From Micromonospora sp. CP22 (GTDB lineage Bacteria > Actinomycetota > Actinomycetes > Mycobacteriales > Micromonosporaceae), in the NCBI RefSeq assembly GCF_009712475.1, contig NZ_VCJO01000004.1, positions 207,853-271,852 of the forward strand: a stretch of 64,000 bases of DNA, in the 5' to 3' direction. The notes beneath the pieces were generated by a model. It did not search any database. It saw only the letters and a program-made list of their open reading frames with translations, and had not been told where the DNA came from. Made by a program: the position numbers and the translations under genes. Below are positions 32,620 to 42,273 of the stretch, piece by piece; position 1 is the first letter of the stretch; every line of letters begins with the position of its first letter.

Positions 32620-35391
32620 TCAGCCCAGCGCTCGGACCAGCTCAGTGCGGGAGCGGATGCCCAGCCGGTGGTAGATGTTGCGCAGGTGGTGGTCCACCGT
32701 CCGGGTGGACAGGAACATCTGGGTGGCGACCTCCCGGTTGGTGGCGCCGGAGGCGACCAGGCGGGCGATGCGCAGCTGTTGACCGGTGAGCAACCGCACG
32801 GCGTGCGGGTCCGGCGCGCCGACGGACTCCCCCGCCGCCCGCAGCTCCACGGTGGCCTGCCGCGCCCAGCTCTGCGCACCGAGCAGGGTGAAGTCCTGCC
32901 AGGCCCGGTGCAGATGACCGCGCGCCTCGCGGGGGCGGCGAGCGCGGCGGAGTTCCCGACCGAACAGCAACTCGGTACGCGCCCGTTCGAAGGTCGCCGC
33001 GTCGGAGGGGTGCAGGGACAGCGCCCTACGGAACTGCTGCTCGGCCTCGGCGCTACCGCGCGGGGCGAGCAGGGCGTGGCAGCGGGCCGACAGGGCCCGA
33101 CGCAGCGGGCTGGCGGTACTGCCGGCCCAGTGGTCGAAGACGGCGAGCGCGGTGCGGGCCCGAGCCGGCCGACCGTCGTACGCGGCGGCCTCGACCAGGT
33201 GCGGTGTGGCCATCACCTGCACCAGGACCTGGCCGCGCCCGGTGCCGGAGCGGGCCAGCGCGGCCAGCCGGTCCGCCGCGTCGGCGTACCTGGCGTCGAC
33301 CAGGTCCAGCAAGGCCAGAGCCCACTGGGCGAGGGCGTGCGACCGGCTGCCCGGTACGGCGGCGTCGCCCAGCTCGGCGACGTACGCGAGGCTGGCCTCG
33401 CGGTCGGCCCGGACCGCCGCGAGCACGGCGAGCAGGCCCAGGTGCACGCCGGCACTGGTGTGCTGGCCGGCGGCCCGCGCCACCCGTAACCCCTCGCGGC
33501 AGCTCCTCGTCGCGGCGTCGTGCCGGCCCAGCCAGTACTCGCTCATCGCGCGCAGTTCCAGCGCCCTGGGCAGCAGGGACACCTCGCCCCGGTCGGTCGC
33601 CAGGTCGATGGCGCGGTCGGCGAGCCGGTACGCCGCGGCGTCCACCGCCACCAGCAGACCGGCCACGGCCGCACCGGTCAGCGCGGTCGGGGTCAACGCG
33701 GCGTCGGGCAGCCGTCCCCCGAGCACCACCGCCCGGCGCAGCAGCGGGCCACCGTCGGCGTGCTCGCCGCGCAGCGTGGCGGCGACCCCGGCGACCAGGC
33801 TGGTCAGCAGGTCCACCCACGGCGGATCCCCGGCGCGGCGAAGCGCGGCCATCCGGCGGGCCACCTCCGCATAGCGGTACTGGTCGCCGGAGAAGCAGAC
33901 GGCCTCACCCGCCCGCACCAGCGCGACCAGCGCCGACTCGCGGTCGACCTCGGCCAGCGCGGTCGCGGCGGCCAGCAGGGTGGGTAGGGCGGCCGACGCC
34001 GAGCCGCACCGCAGTCGCATCTCGCCGCGCAGCATGTCGGCGAGACCGCCGACGGCGGTGTCCGGCAGACCCGCGACGCGATGCAGCAACGCCTGGGCCC
34101 GGTCGGGCTCCCCCGCCTGCCAGGCGTAGCGGGCGGCGGCGACCTGCCGCCGGGCCGCGAGCCCCGGGTCGTCGCTGAGTTCGGCGGCCCGGGTCAACAC
34201 CGTCGCGGCGGCCGACCGGTCCGCGTCGTCGCCCACCGCCTCCTCCAGCTCCGCCGCCAGCGCCGGGGCCGGTCCGTCGGTCGCCGCGGCCAGGTGCAGC
34301 GCCCGACGCAGCCGGGCCCCGGTGCCGTCCAGGGTGGCGGCGAGCAGCAGATGTGCGTCACGACGCGCGGCCGGGGAGGCGATGGCCTCGACCATCGTCC
34401 GGGCAAGCGGCCGGGGAAAGACAGCGCCACCCCGGGCGGTGAGCCGGATCAGGCCGGCGGCCTCGGCCGGGGCGAGCGCCGCGAGGCTGTCACCCCCCGC
34501 GCGCAGCGCCCGGCCCAGCGTCACCGGGTCCACGGCGTACCCCTGGGCCGTGGGCGTCGGGGCCGCGAGCGCGGCCAGCAGCAACGCGCGCCGCGTCTCG
34601 GCGGACAGCCGGGACAGCAGGACGCGGTACGCCCGGCCCAGGCCGCCGTCGGCGGGCGGTGCCGTGGGCAGGGGTTCCGCACCGTGCCACTGGTCGGGCG
34701 TCAGCGAGTCGGCGAGATCGACGAGCGCCTGCGGGTTGCCGGCGGCCAGGGCGCTCAGCGTCGCCAGCACCGGTGCGGGCGGCGGCGGCCCCGGGCGGCA
34801 CTCGGTCAGCAGGGCCTGACCGTCCGAGGCGTCCAGCGGCAGCAGCCGGCGGCTGGGGATCGCGTCCGCGCCGCTGTCACTGCCGGCGGTGAGCAGCAAG
34901 ACGACGGGCAGGTGCGACAGCCGCCGGGCCACGAAGGTCAGCAACCGCGCGGTCGGGGCGTCTCCCGCGTCGAGGTCGTCCATGGTGCACAGCAGCGGGC
35001 CGTCGTGCGCGGCCTCGGCGAGCAGCCCGAGAACGGCATGGGAGAGCAGCAACTGGTCCTGGTCCGGGCAGCCCTCGCCGGCCACGGCACGACGGAGCAC
35101 CTGCCGTTGTCGGTCGGACAGCGCACCGGTGCGGTCGAGCACGGGGGCGAGCAGCCGCTGCACTCCCGCGTAGGGCAGCATCGCCTCGTCGGGCAGACCG
35201 GCGGCGGCGAGCAGCCGGCGACCCCCCGCGTGCCGGTGGGCGTACGCCAGCAGCGCACTGCGCCCGGAGCCGGGCTCACCGTGCAGCAGCAGCGCCTTCC
35301 CGGCCGGTGCGGCGAGCAAGGTTCGGATCTCCCGGCACTCCGCCTGCCGGCCCCGCAGCACAGCTTTTTGCACCGTCGATGCATGAACCAT
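32620..35391 (-). CDS. large LuxR/LAL-type ATP-binding regulator
   Basis: A ~923-residue regulator. The N-terminal AAA-like domain has a Walker A-like GEPGSGRS in which the usual Lys is Arg, and a Walker B-like LLCTMDDLD. A long TPR-like alpha-helical middle leads to the C-terminal LuxR HTH (LTGQQLRIARLVASGATNREVATQMFLSTRTVDHHLRNIYHRLG). LAL proteins activate pathways in response to small ligands. It is 184 bp upstream of the ABC importer in the same direction and may regulate it. The start is ATG at 35391; 35412 has no ribosome site. Confidence 0.85.
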   Translation of the reverse strand: MVHASTVQKAVLRGRQAECREIRTLLAAPAGKALLLHGEPGSGRSALLAYAHRHAGGRRLLAAAGLPDEAMLPYAGVQRLLAPVLDRTGALSDRQRQVLRRAVAGEGCPDQDQLLLSHAVLGLLAEAAHDGPLLCTMDDLDAGDAPTARLLTFVARRLSHLPVVLLLTAGSDSGADAIPSRRLLPLDASDGQALLTECRPGPPPPAPVLATLSALAAGNPQALVDLADSLTPDQWHGAEPLPTAPPADGGLGRAYRVLLSRLSAETRRALLLAALAAPTPTAQGYAVDPVTLGRALRAGGDSLAALAPAEAAGLIRLTARGGAVFPRPLARTMVEAIASPAARRDAHLLLAATLDGTGARLRRALHLAAATDGPAPALAAELEEAVGDDADRSAAATVLTRAAELSDDPGLAARRQVAAARYAWQAGEPDRAQALLHRVAGLPDTAVGGLADMLRGEMRLRCGSASAALPTLLAAATALAEVDRESALVALVRAGEAVCFSGDQYRYAEVARRMAALRRAGDPPWVDLLTSLVAGVAATLRGEHADGGPLLRRAVVLGGRLPDAALTPTALTGAAVAGLLVAVDAAAYRLADRAIDLATDRGEVSLLPRALELRAMSEYWLGRHDAATRSCREGLRVARAAGQHTSAGVHLGLLAVLAAVRADREASLAYVAELGDAAVPGSRSHALAQWALALLDLVDARYADAADRLAALARSGTGRGQVLVQVMATPHLVEAAAYDGRPARARTALAVFDHWAGSTASPLRRALSARCHALLAPRGSAEAEQQFRRALSLHPSDAATFERARTELLFGRELRRARRPREARGHLHRAWQDFTLLGAQSWARQATVELRAAGESVGAPDPHAVRLLTGQQLRIARLVASGATNREVATQMFLSTRTVDHHLRNIYHRLGIRSRTELVRALG

Positions 35392-35463
35392 ACATCGAGT
35401 CTCGCCTATCATCCGGCGCTTGGAAAGGGGTGAATATCGGGTGACCGGCGCCGACGGCGCGGG

Positions 35464-36075
35464 TCAGCGGTCGGTCGCCTCGGCCAGCAACGCGCCGACG
35501 GTGCGGGTCATCACCGCCCGCGCGGCGTCGACACCCAACCCGAGGCTGTCCCGCAGGGTCGACCACGCCGGCCAGGTGCTCGCCGCCACGATCGCGTGGA
35601 CCACCTGCTCCCGCGCCGTCCCGGCGCGGTCCAACTCCTCGGCGAACAACTGCTCGATCTCGTCGCGCACCCGGGCGATGTGCTTGAGCCGGTTGCGGCG
35701 CAGCTGCGCGGAGACCGGTTCGCGCATCTGCGCGGCCCGCGCCGACGGCGCGATCAGTTGCAGCAGCTTCGCCCGCTGTCGGCAGAACGCGTCGACCCGT
35801 TTGGCCAGCGGCAACGCGGTCGAGATGGGCCGCCACGCGGCGTCCTGCTGGCGCAGCAGCTCCGCGCCGCTGGCCTCGAAGAGCGTCTCCATGTCCTTGA
35901 AGTTCGTCCAGAGCGTACGCAGGGAGATGCCGGCCCGCTCGGCGATGCGCTCACCGGTCGGACGTAGGTCGCCCTCGGAGATGAGCGCGAGATGCGCCTC
36001 GACGATCGCCGCCCGGGTGCGCTCGGCCCGGGCAGTTCGCCCATCGACCCGACCGGCCGCCTCCGCACTGACCAT
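35464..36075 (-). CDS. TetR/AcrR-family regulator
   Basis: A 203-residue TetR protein: N-terminal HTH with RTRAAIVEAHLALISEG and GERIAERAGISLRTLWTNFKDMETLF. The C-terminal ligand domain is not informative. It lies 150 bp downstream of the liv binding-protein gene in the same direction and may control the liv operon, whose upstream region has a perfect TACACTC-G-GAGTGTA palindrome. Confidence 0.82.
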   Translation of the reverse strand: MVSAEAAGRVDGRTARAERTRAAIVEAHLALISEGDLRPTGERIAERAGISLRTLWTNFKDMETLFEASGAELLRQQDAAWRPISTALPLAKRVDAFCRQRAKLLQLIAPSARAAQMREPVSAQLRRNRLKHIARVRDEIEQLFAEELDRAGTAREQVVHAIVAASTWPAWSTLRDSLGLGVDAARAVMTRTVGALLAEATDR

Positions 36076-36225
36076 CCCGGCTGTCCCCTCACCCTGGGTT
36101 GCGTTCCGTGCGAGCCCGAGTCTAGGCCGCGTCCGCCGACGGGACGGACACGGACGTCGGCCCGCGCTCGCCTGGCGCGCACCGCCCGGGGTCCGGGGCC
36201 GGTCGGTGCGCGCCAGGCGGGCGGA

Positions 36226-37506
36226 TCAGGCGGTCGGCACGCCGTTGGCCGGCGGCGTCACCGGCGGCACGGTGTACTCGTTGACCGGACCGTCGGCCTC
36301 GTCGGTCTCGTACGTCGGGCCGAAGAAGCGCTGCTCGCCCTTCTCGACCCGGCTCAGCCGGCCACCGCCGTAGCCGGAGTGGTCGGTGTCGGAGAACCGC
36401 AGGGGCGCCACGCCCGGCCCCTGGTAGCCGCCCTTGCGGACGGCCTCGATCAGCGACTCGCGGGTGAGGTCCTTGCCGGCGGCCTGCAACACCTGCACGA
36501 ACAGGTACCCCACCGCCATGCCGTAGACGGTGTTGCCGTCGAACTCCGCGCCGCCGTTGTGCTCCGCGTTCACCTTGGTGAACAGCTTGATCCACGGATC
36601 GTCGGCGTCGTTCTGCATCGGCAGGTAGTTCAGGCCGACCATGCCCTCCAGCAGCCCGGCGGCGTCGCCGAGTTGCCGAGCCAGCGTCGGGTGGTCGGCA
36701 CCCACGTTCGACACCACCCACTGCGGGCGGTAGTCGAGCCGGGCGGCGGTGCCGACGGACAGCGCGGTGAAGCCCGGCACGGTGGCCAGGATGACGACCT
36801 CGCAACCGGCCGCCTTGAACGCACCGATCTGCGGCGCGACGTTGGTGTTGCTGGTGACGTAGGTCTGGCGGTCGACCACGCCGTCGGCGCCGAGCACCTT
36901 CTCCACGCCGGCCAGCGCGTCCCGGCCGAAGTCGTCGTCCTGCCCGAGGAAGCAGACCTTGCGACCGGGCATGGTGGTCTTCACGTGGTTCGCCAGGATC
37001 TTGCCCTCGACGGTGTAGTCGGGGTTGAAGCCGAAGGTGTTCGGGTAGCGATCGGGCTGGTCCCAGTTCCGGCTGCCGGAGGCGACGAAGAGGTCGGGCA
37101 CCCGGTTGGTGTGCAGGAAGTCCAGCACGCCGGTGTGGGTCGGGGTGCCGAGCCCGTTGAGGATGGCGAAGACCTTGTCCTGCAACACGAGTTGCCGGAC
37201 CACCTGCTGCGTGGTGGCGGGGTTGTAGCCGTCGTCCATCACCTTGTAGGTGATCTTGCGGCCGTGCACCCCGCCGTTGGCGTTGACGTAGTCGAAGTAC
37301 GCCTTCGTCGCCGGGGAGATCTTCGAGTAACCGGCGGACGCCGGACCGGTCAGCGGCATGTGCGTGCCGACGGTGATCTCCGTGTCGGTGACGCCGGGCA
37401 CCGGCTCCCCCGATCCGGGACCGTCGTCGGAACCACAGGCGGTGGAGCTGAGCAAAAGGGTGAGGGTGGTGGCGATCACGAGACCGCGCCGTGTCGTGCT
37501 GCGCAT
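36226..37506 (-). CDS. Liv-type ABC substrate-binding lipoprotein
   Basis: A ~426-residue type I periplasmic-binding-fold protein (Peripla_BP_6/LivK-like). It has a signal ending in the lipobox SSTAC and the typical start TDTEITVGTHMPLTGPAS. These proteins bind branched-chain amino acids but often aromatic acids or amides in catabolic clusters. ATG at 37506 follows AAAGGT; an ATG six codons upstream is possible. It is the last structural gene of the livGFHM order. Confidence 0.88.
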   Translation of the reverse strand: MRSTTRRGLVIATTLTLLLSSTACGSDDGPGSGEPVPGVTDTEITVGTHMPLTGPASAGYSKISPATKAYFDYVNANGGVHGRKITYKVMDDGYNPATTQQVVRQLVLQDKVFAILNGLGTPTHTGVLDFLHTNRVPDLFVASGSRNWDQPDRYPNTFGFNPDYTVEGKILANHVKTTMPGRKVCFLGQDDDFGRDALAGVEKVLGADGVVDRQTYVTSNTNVAPQIGAFKAAGCEVVILATVPGFTALSVGTAARLDYRPQWVVSNVGADHPTLARQLGDAAGLLEGMVGLNYLPMQNDADDPWIKLFTKVNAEHNGGAEFDGNTVYGMAVGYLFVQVLQAAGKDLTRESLIEAVRKGGYQGPGVAPLRFSDTDHSGYGGGRLSRVEKGEQRFFGPTYETDEADGPVNEYTVPPVTPPANGVPTA

Positions 37507-37573
37507 GGGACACCGACCTTTCATCGGTCCGGTAGCGGTAGATGGTTGGTTGGGGGGTGAGGAGGTGGAGCGG

Positions 37574-38680
37574 TTACGACCGCCCGACCGGCCAGCGCGC
37601 GCGCAGCGCCCTGGCCAGCCGGGACAGAAGCCCTTGCACGCCGCCGGGCGCGGCGATCATGACCACGATCAGCGTGCTGCCGAAGATCGCCAGTGGCAGG
37701 TTGCCCTCCAGCCGCTGCGCCGCCGCCGGTGAGAGGGTGAACAGGTTGGTCAGCGAGTGCGTCAGGTCGGGCAGGACGACCAGCAGGAAGGCACCCCAGA
37801 CCGCCCCGGCGAGGCGACCGAGACCGCCGATGACCACTGCCATCAGGAGGAACAGCGACAACGTCAGGCCGAAGGCGCCGGGTGACACGCTCTGCGCGAG
37901 CACCGCCAGCAGGGCACCGCCGAGGCCGGCGCTGGCCGCGCTCACCACGAACGCGATGACCTGGGTACGCGCCACGTGGATCCCGGCCAGGCGGGCGGCG
38001 ACCTCGTCGTCGCGTACCGCCCGGAAGGAGCGGCCGTACCGGCTGCGGACCAGGTTCGCCAGCAGCACCAGGCAGAGCAGGGTCGCCGCGGCGGCGATCC
38101 AGAGCTGCCACCGCTCGTGCGGGAAGTAGACGCCCAGACGTTCCGGCGCGGGCGCCATCGGCACCCCCAGACCCTGCTCGCCGTTGAAGACGCCGTCGAA
38201 GGTGACGGTCAACGCCGGCACCACCACCGCCACGGCCAGGGTGAGACCGGCCAGGTAGGGCCCGCGTAGGCGGGCGGCGGCGACCCCGACGACCGCGCCG
38301 ACGACCACCGTCGCCAGCACCGCCACCATCAGCGACACGATCAGCCACCCACCGGCGGTCAGCCCCCGGTCGGCGAACGCGTTCTGGGTGAGCGCCAGGG
38401 CGTACGCGCCGGTGGCCATCAACGCGCCGTGCCCCAACGAGAGCTGCCCGCAGAGCCCGGTCAGCACGGTCAGCCCGGCGGTGGCGCAGAGGTAGGCGGC
38501 CACGGTTGCCAGTTGGAAGTTGCGGAACGAGTCGAGTTGGTAGCTGGCGGCCAACACCAGCAACGCGACGCCCGCCGCGACGACGAGGTGGCGAAGCAGG
38601 GTCGGCACCGTCCAGCCGGGACGGGTGGACTCGACGGCGGCGGCTCGGGCGGGCGGCGCCGACGCCCGGGTGGCGCTCAC
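37574..38680 (-). CDS. livM: Liv-type ABC permease
   Basis: A 368-residue permease with about ten hydrophobic helices and the LivM block LTGLCGQLSLGHGALMATGAYALALTQ; the C-terminal VIGGLGRLAGAVWGAFLL is also conserved. GTG start overlaps livH by 4 bp. Confidence 0.9.
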   Translation of the reverse strand: MSATRASAPPARAAAVESTRPGWTVPTLLRHLVVAAGVALLVLAASYQLDSFRNFQLATVAAYLCATAGLTVLTGLCGQLSLGHGALMATGAYALALTQNAFADRGLTAGGWLIVSLMVAVLATVVVGAVVGVAAARLRGPYLAGLTLAVAVVVPALTVTFDGVFNGEQGLGVPMAPAPERLGVYFPHERWQLWIAAAATLLCLVLLANLVRSRYGRSFRAVRDDEVAARLAGIHVARTQVIAFVVSAASAGLGGALLAVLAQSVSPGAFGLTLSLFLLMAVVIGGLGRLAGAVWGAFLLVVLPDLTHSLTNLFTLSPAAAQRLEGNLPLAIFGSTLIVVMIAAPGGVQGLLSRLARALRARWPVGRS

Positions 38681-39555
38681 ACCCGCCTCGCGGTGACCGC
38701 GGCGAACAACCCGCCGGGGCGCAACAGCAGCACCGTCAGCAGCAACGCGAGCACCGCCAGCGGGATGAGGTCGCCGCCGGCGTACCCGCTGACGTAGGAG
38801 AGCAACAGACCCACCCCCAGGCCACCGACGACCGCGCCCGGCGGGCTGTCCAGCCCGCCGATCACCGCGGCGGTGAACGCGGTGACGAAGACCAGGTCCA
38901 TCGCGTGCGGGTGCACGCCCAGCTCGGTGGGGATGACCAGCATCCCGGCCAGGGCACCGACGCCCGAGGCCAGCGCCCAGCCGAGGGTGAGCATGCCGCC
39001 CACGTTCACCCCGAGCAGCCGGGACACCTCGGGGGCGAACGCCGCCGCCCGCATCCGGAGCCCGATCGCGGTCCGGGTGAAGATCCAGACGAGTGCCGCC
39101 ACGACCACCCCGACGGTGGCGAAGACGAACAGGTCGTACGGGGACAGCACGGCGGTGCCGCCCACCGTCATCGCGGTCCGACTGAACGGGGCCTGCGCCG
39201 GCAGGTACTCGTTGCCGTACACCATGCCGAGCACCGCCTGGATCAGCAGGACCAGACCGAGTGCGACGATCACCGGGTTGAGCGGTGACCGGTGGTCCAC
39301 CAGCCGCATCACCGCGAGGTCGACGACCGCCCCGAGCAGCAGCCCGGCGAGCAGCGCCGCGCCGAAACCGAGCCAGTACGAGCCGGTCGCGGCGGTGACG
39401 CTGTACGCGACGTACGCGGCGGCGACCGCCATCGCGCCCTGGGCGAAGTTGACGATCCGACCGGCCCGCCAGATGAGCACCAGGGCCAGCGCGAACGCGG
39501 CGTAGACCGCGCCCCTCGACAGGCCGTCGAGGGTGAGGAAGAGGAAGCGGTCCAC
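38677..39555 (-). CDS. livH: Liv-type ABC permease
   Basis: A 292-residue permease with GAVYAAFALALVLIWRAGRIVNFAQGAMAV at the N-terminus and FTAAVIGGLDSPPGAVVGGLGVGLL near the end, both LivH hallmarks. GTG start at 39555 is preceded by AAGGAGG. Confidence 0.9.
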   Translation of the reverse strand: MDRFLFLTLDGLSRGAVYAAFALALVLIWRAGRIVNFAQGAMAVAAAYVAYSVTAATGSYWLGFGAALLAGLLLGAVVDLAVMRLVDHRSPLNPVIVALGLVLLIQAVLGMVYGNEYLPAQAPFSRTAMTVGGTAVLSPYDLFVFATVGVVVAALVWIFTRTAIGLRMRAAAFAPEVSRLLGVNVGGMLTLGWALASGVGALAGMLVIPTELGVHPHAMDLVFVTAFTAAVIGGLDSPPGAVVGGLGVGLLLSYVSGYAGGDLIPLAVLALLLTVLLLRPGGLFAAVTARRV

Positions 39556-39570
39556 GGTCCTCCTTGAGTT

Positions 39571-40290
39571 TCAGAATCCGAGGTACGCGTGGCGCAGGTC
39601 GGCGTCGTCGCGCAGCCGGGCGGCCGGGGCCGCCAGGACGACCCGGCCGAGCGACATCACGATGCCCTGGTCGGCCACGGCCAGGGCGCTGCGCACGTTC
39701 TGCTCCACCAGCAGCACGGTCAGCCCGGTGTCGTCGCGCAGTCGGCGCAGCAGCGCCATGGTCTGGGCCACCACGCGGGGGGCCAGACCGAGCGACGGTT
39801 CGTCCAGCAGCAGCAGGCGGGGTCGGCCGACCAGGGCCCGACCGAGGGCCAGCATCTGCCGTTCGCCACCGGAGAGCTGGTGGCCGAGGTGTCGCCGCCG
39901 GGTGGCCAGCGGCGCGAACAGCTCGTAGATCTCGTCGAGGGCACGCGCGGCGTCGGCGCGGTCCCGCCGCCAGAGCGCGCCGAGGCGCAGGTTCTCCTCC
40001 ACGGTGAGTTCGCCGATCACGCCACGGCCCTCCGGCACGTGCGCCACCCCGCGCCGGACGAGTTGCTCGACCGGGGTGCCGCGCAGGTCACGGCCGTCGA
40101 GGAGGATCCGGCCCGAGGTAGGGCGCAGCATCCCCGAGAGGGTGCGCAGCAGGGTGGTCTTCCCGGCGCCGTTGGCGCCGATGACGGCGGCGATGGTGCC
40201 GGTGGGCACCCGCAGGTCGACGTCGTGCAGCACCGGCACCGGCCCGTAGCCGGCGGCCAGGGTCTCGACGGTGAGCAGGTCGCCGCTCAT
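39571..40290 (-). CDS. livF: Liv-type ABC ATP-binding protein
   Basis: A 239-residue ATPase. Walker A GANGAGKTT, LSGGERQMLALGRAL signature, Walker B RLLLLDEPSLGLAP and H-loop LLVEQNV are canonical for LivF. The ATG at 40290 shares one base with the livG stop (TGATG). The much longer open frame on this strand is a shadow of livG. Confidence 0.92.
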   Translation of the reverse strand: MSGDLLTVETLAAGYGPVPVLHDVDLRVPTGTIAAVIGANGAGKTTLLRTLSGMLRPTSGRILLDGRDLRGTPVEQLVRRGVAHVPEGRGVIGELTVEENLRLGALWRRDRADAARALDEIYELFAPLATRRRHLGHQLSGGERQMLALGRALVGRPRLLLLDEPSLGLAPRVVAQTMALLRRLRDDTGLTVLLVEQNVRSALAVADQGIVMSLGRVVLAAPAARLRDDADLRHAYLGF

Positions 40291-41072
40291 CAGGCGGCCT
40301 CGTCGACGGTCGCACCGAGGTAGGCGTCCACCACGGCCGGGTTCTCGCGGACCGCCTCCGGCGGCCCGGCGGCGACGACCCGCCCGAAGTCGAGCACCAC
40401 GATCCGGTCGCAGACCGCCATGACCAGGTCCATGTGGTGCTCCACCAGCAACACGGCGCAGGGGTCGGTGGCCCGGTGCGGCAACCCTCGGATCAGCTCC
40501 GCGAGGGTGTCCACGTCGTCCGCGCCGAGGCCACCGGCCGGTTCGTCGAGCAACAGCAGACGGGGGCGGGCGGCCAGTGCGCGGGCCAGCCCGACCCGCT
40601 GGCGTACCGCGAAGGGCAGGGTGTCGGGCGCGGCGTCGGCGTACCCCCCGATGCCCAGCTCGTCCAGGACGGCGCGGGCGTGCTCGCGCAGCCGACGCTC
40701 GTCGCGGTCGCTGCGCGGCAGCCCGAGCAGCGCCGGCAACAGGCCGGCGCGGGCGGTGTGGCTGGCCCCGGCCATCACGTTCTCCAGGACGGTGAGCCCG
40801 GCGAACAGGCCGGTGCCCTGCAACGTCCGGGCGATGCCCAGCCGGGTGAGGCGGTGCGGTCGTGGTCGCAACGGGCGGCCGTCGAGGGTCAGCGTCCCGG
40901 TGTGCGCGGTGACGAAGCCGCACACGACGTTGAACAGCGTGGTCTTGCCGGCCCCGTTGGGGCCGATCACCCCGACCACCTCGCCCGGATTGACCTCCAG
41001 GGAGACGTCGTCGAGGGCGGTGAGGCCGCCGAAGCGCACGCCGACCTGGTGCAGTGCGAGACCGTCGGCCAT
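40290..41072 (-). CDS. livG: Liv-type ABC ATP-binding protein with unusual signature motif
   Basis: A 260-residue ATPase with Walker A GPNGAGKTT, Walker B RLLLLDEPAGGLGADD and H-loop LLVEHHMDLVM. The ABC signature reads LPFAVRQRVGLARAL instead of LSxGxxQ, a variant known in some LivG-type ATPases as LPYGxxRR. ATG at 41072 follows GAGGCGGG; an ATG five codons upstream is also in frame. Confidence 0.9.
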   Translation of the reverse strand: MADGLALHQVGVRFGGLTALDDVSLEVNPGEVVGVIGPNGAGKTTLFNVVCGFVTAHTGTLTLDGRPLRPRPHRLTRLGIARTLQGTGLFAGLTVLENVMAGASHTARAGLLPALLGLPRSDRDERRLREHARAVLDELGIGGYADAAPDTLPFAVRQRVGLARALAARPRLLLLDEPAGGLGADDVDTLAELIRGLPHRATDPCAVLLVEHHMDLVMAVCDRIVVLDFGRVVAAGPPEAVRENPAVVDAYLGATVDEAA

Positions 41073-41103
41073 CAACCCGCCTCTCACCTCGCGGTCAACT
41101 TAT

Positions 41104-41118
41104 TACACTCGGAGTGTA
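41104..41118. promoter_or_regulatory. perfect palindrome upstream of livG
   Basis: TACACTC-G-GAGTGTA is a perfect 7-bp inverted repeat 32 bp upstream of livG, between livG and the acyl-CoA dehydrogenase pair. A half site (CGAGTGT) follows. A TetR-type operator is likely; the tetR gene at 35464 is the nearest candidate. Confidence 0.55.
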
Positions 41119-41160
41119 CATTTCGCGAGTGTTTCGTCAACACCTTCGATAGGGCGGTCA

Positions 41161-42273
41161 TCACCGGACGGCCGCGCCTTGCGCAACCGGCGGCGCGGGC
41201 AGGTCGACCAGCCGGGCGAGGGCCGCCCGGTGCCGATCCGCGGTGCCGAAGGCGATCGCGGTGCTCTTGGCCCGCTTGAGGTAGAGATGGGCCGGGTGTT
41301 CCCAGGTGAAGCCCAGTCCGCCGTGCAACTGGACGCAGGTCTCCGCCGCCCTGACCGCCACCGGGCCGCAGTACGCCTGCGCCAGCGCGGCAGCCAGCGC
41401 CGCCTCGTCACCGGCGTCGAGCCGGTCGGCGGCGTACCGGGCCACCGCCCGCGCCTCGGTCAGCTCCACCCAGAGGTCGGCCAACCGGTGCTTGACCGCC
41501 TGGAAGGAGCCGACCGGACGGCCGAACTGATGCCGCTGCCGCACGTACTCGACCGTCGTGTCCAGACACCACTGCGCCACCCCGACCTGCTCGGAGGCGA
41601 GCAGTGCCGCGCCTGCGGTCAGCGCCTCCGTCACCGCCGCCTCGGCCGCCGCACCCACCGCGACCGGACGGGCCGGCGCCGCGGTGAACTCGATGTCGAC
41701 GAGCGGCCGGGTGACGTCCAGCGACACCACCGGTTCGTACCGGACCGCCGGCTCGACGGCGTCGACCGCGTACAGCCCGTCGCCGGCCGGGACCAGCAGC
41801 AGACCGCGCGGCGCGGCGTCGGCCACAGCGGTCACCCGACCGGACAGCGTCGGCCCGGGACCCACCGTCACCGGCGGCGGGTCGGCGTCGGGCGCGGTGG
41901 CCAGACCGACCGCCAAGGCCACCTCGCGTTCGGCGGCGGCGACCTGGCACAGCAGGGTGGTCTCGCCGCAGGCGAGCAGCGCCCGGGTGGCCACGACCGC
42001 GCCCAGGAAGGGCACCGGCGCGACGGATCGGCCCAGTTCCTCCAGCACCACCGCGACCTCGCGGAAGCCGGCCCCCACGCCGCCGTGCTCCACCGGCACG
42101 GCCAGGCTGGTCACCCCGATCTGGTCGACCAGCCGGCGCCACAGCGTCTCGTCGCGCGGGTCACCGTCGTCGACGGCGGTGAGCACCCGCTGCCACGGCG
42201 CGTGCGCGGCCAGCAGCGCCCGGACGCTGTCGCGCAGCGCCTCCTCGTCGGCGTCGTAGAGCAGGTCGGTCAT
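41161..42273 (-). CDS. acyl-CoA dehydrogenase, beta-type partner subunit
   Basis: A 370-residue acyl-CoA dehydrogenase homologue. The end of the fold reads VQLHGGLGFTWEHPAHLYLKRAKSTAIAFGTADRHR, where the catalytic Glu position is Gly-like (AFGT instead of xEGT). That is typical of the non-catalytic subunit of alpha2beta2 dehydrogenases such as the steroid side-chain FadE pairs. It overlaps the next dehydrogenase by 4 bp, supporting a heteromeric enzyme. Confidence 0.85.
   Translation of the reverse strand: MTDLLYDADEEALRDSVRALLAAHAPWQRVLTAVDDGDPRDETLWRRLVDQIGVTSLAVPVEHGGVGAGFREVAVVLEELGRSVAPVPFLGAVVATRALLACGETTLLCQVAAAEREVALAVGLATAPDADPPPVTVGPGPTLSGRVTAVADAAPRGLLLVPAGDGLYAVDAVEPAVRYEPVVSLDVTRPLVDIEFTAAPARPVAVGAAAEAAVTEALTAGAALLASEQVGVAQWCLDTTVEYVRQRHQFGRPVGSFQAVKHRLADLWVELTEARAVARYAADRLDAGDEAALAAALAQAYCGPVAVRAAETCVQLHGGLGFTWEHPAHLYLKRAKSTAIAFGTADRHRAALARLVDLPAPPVAQGAAVR

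Noticed and set aside
39571..40923. 450-residue frame ending as LivF
   Set aside because: Residues before the ATG at 40290 are a shadow of livG; LivF is 239 residues.
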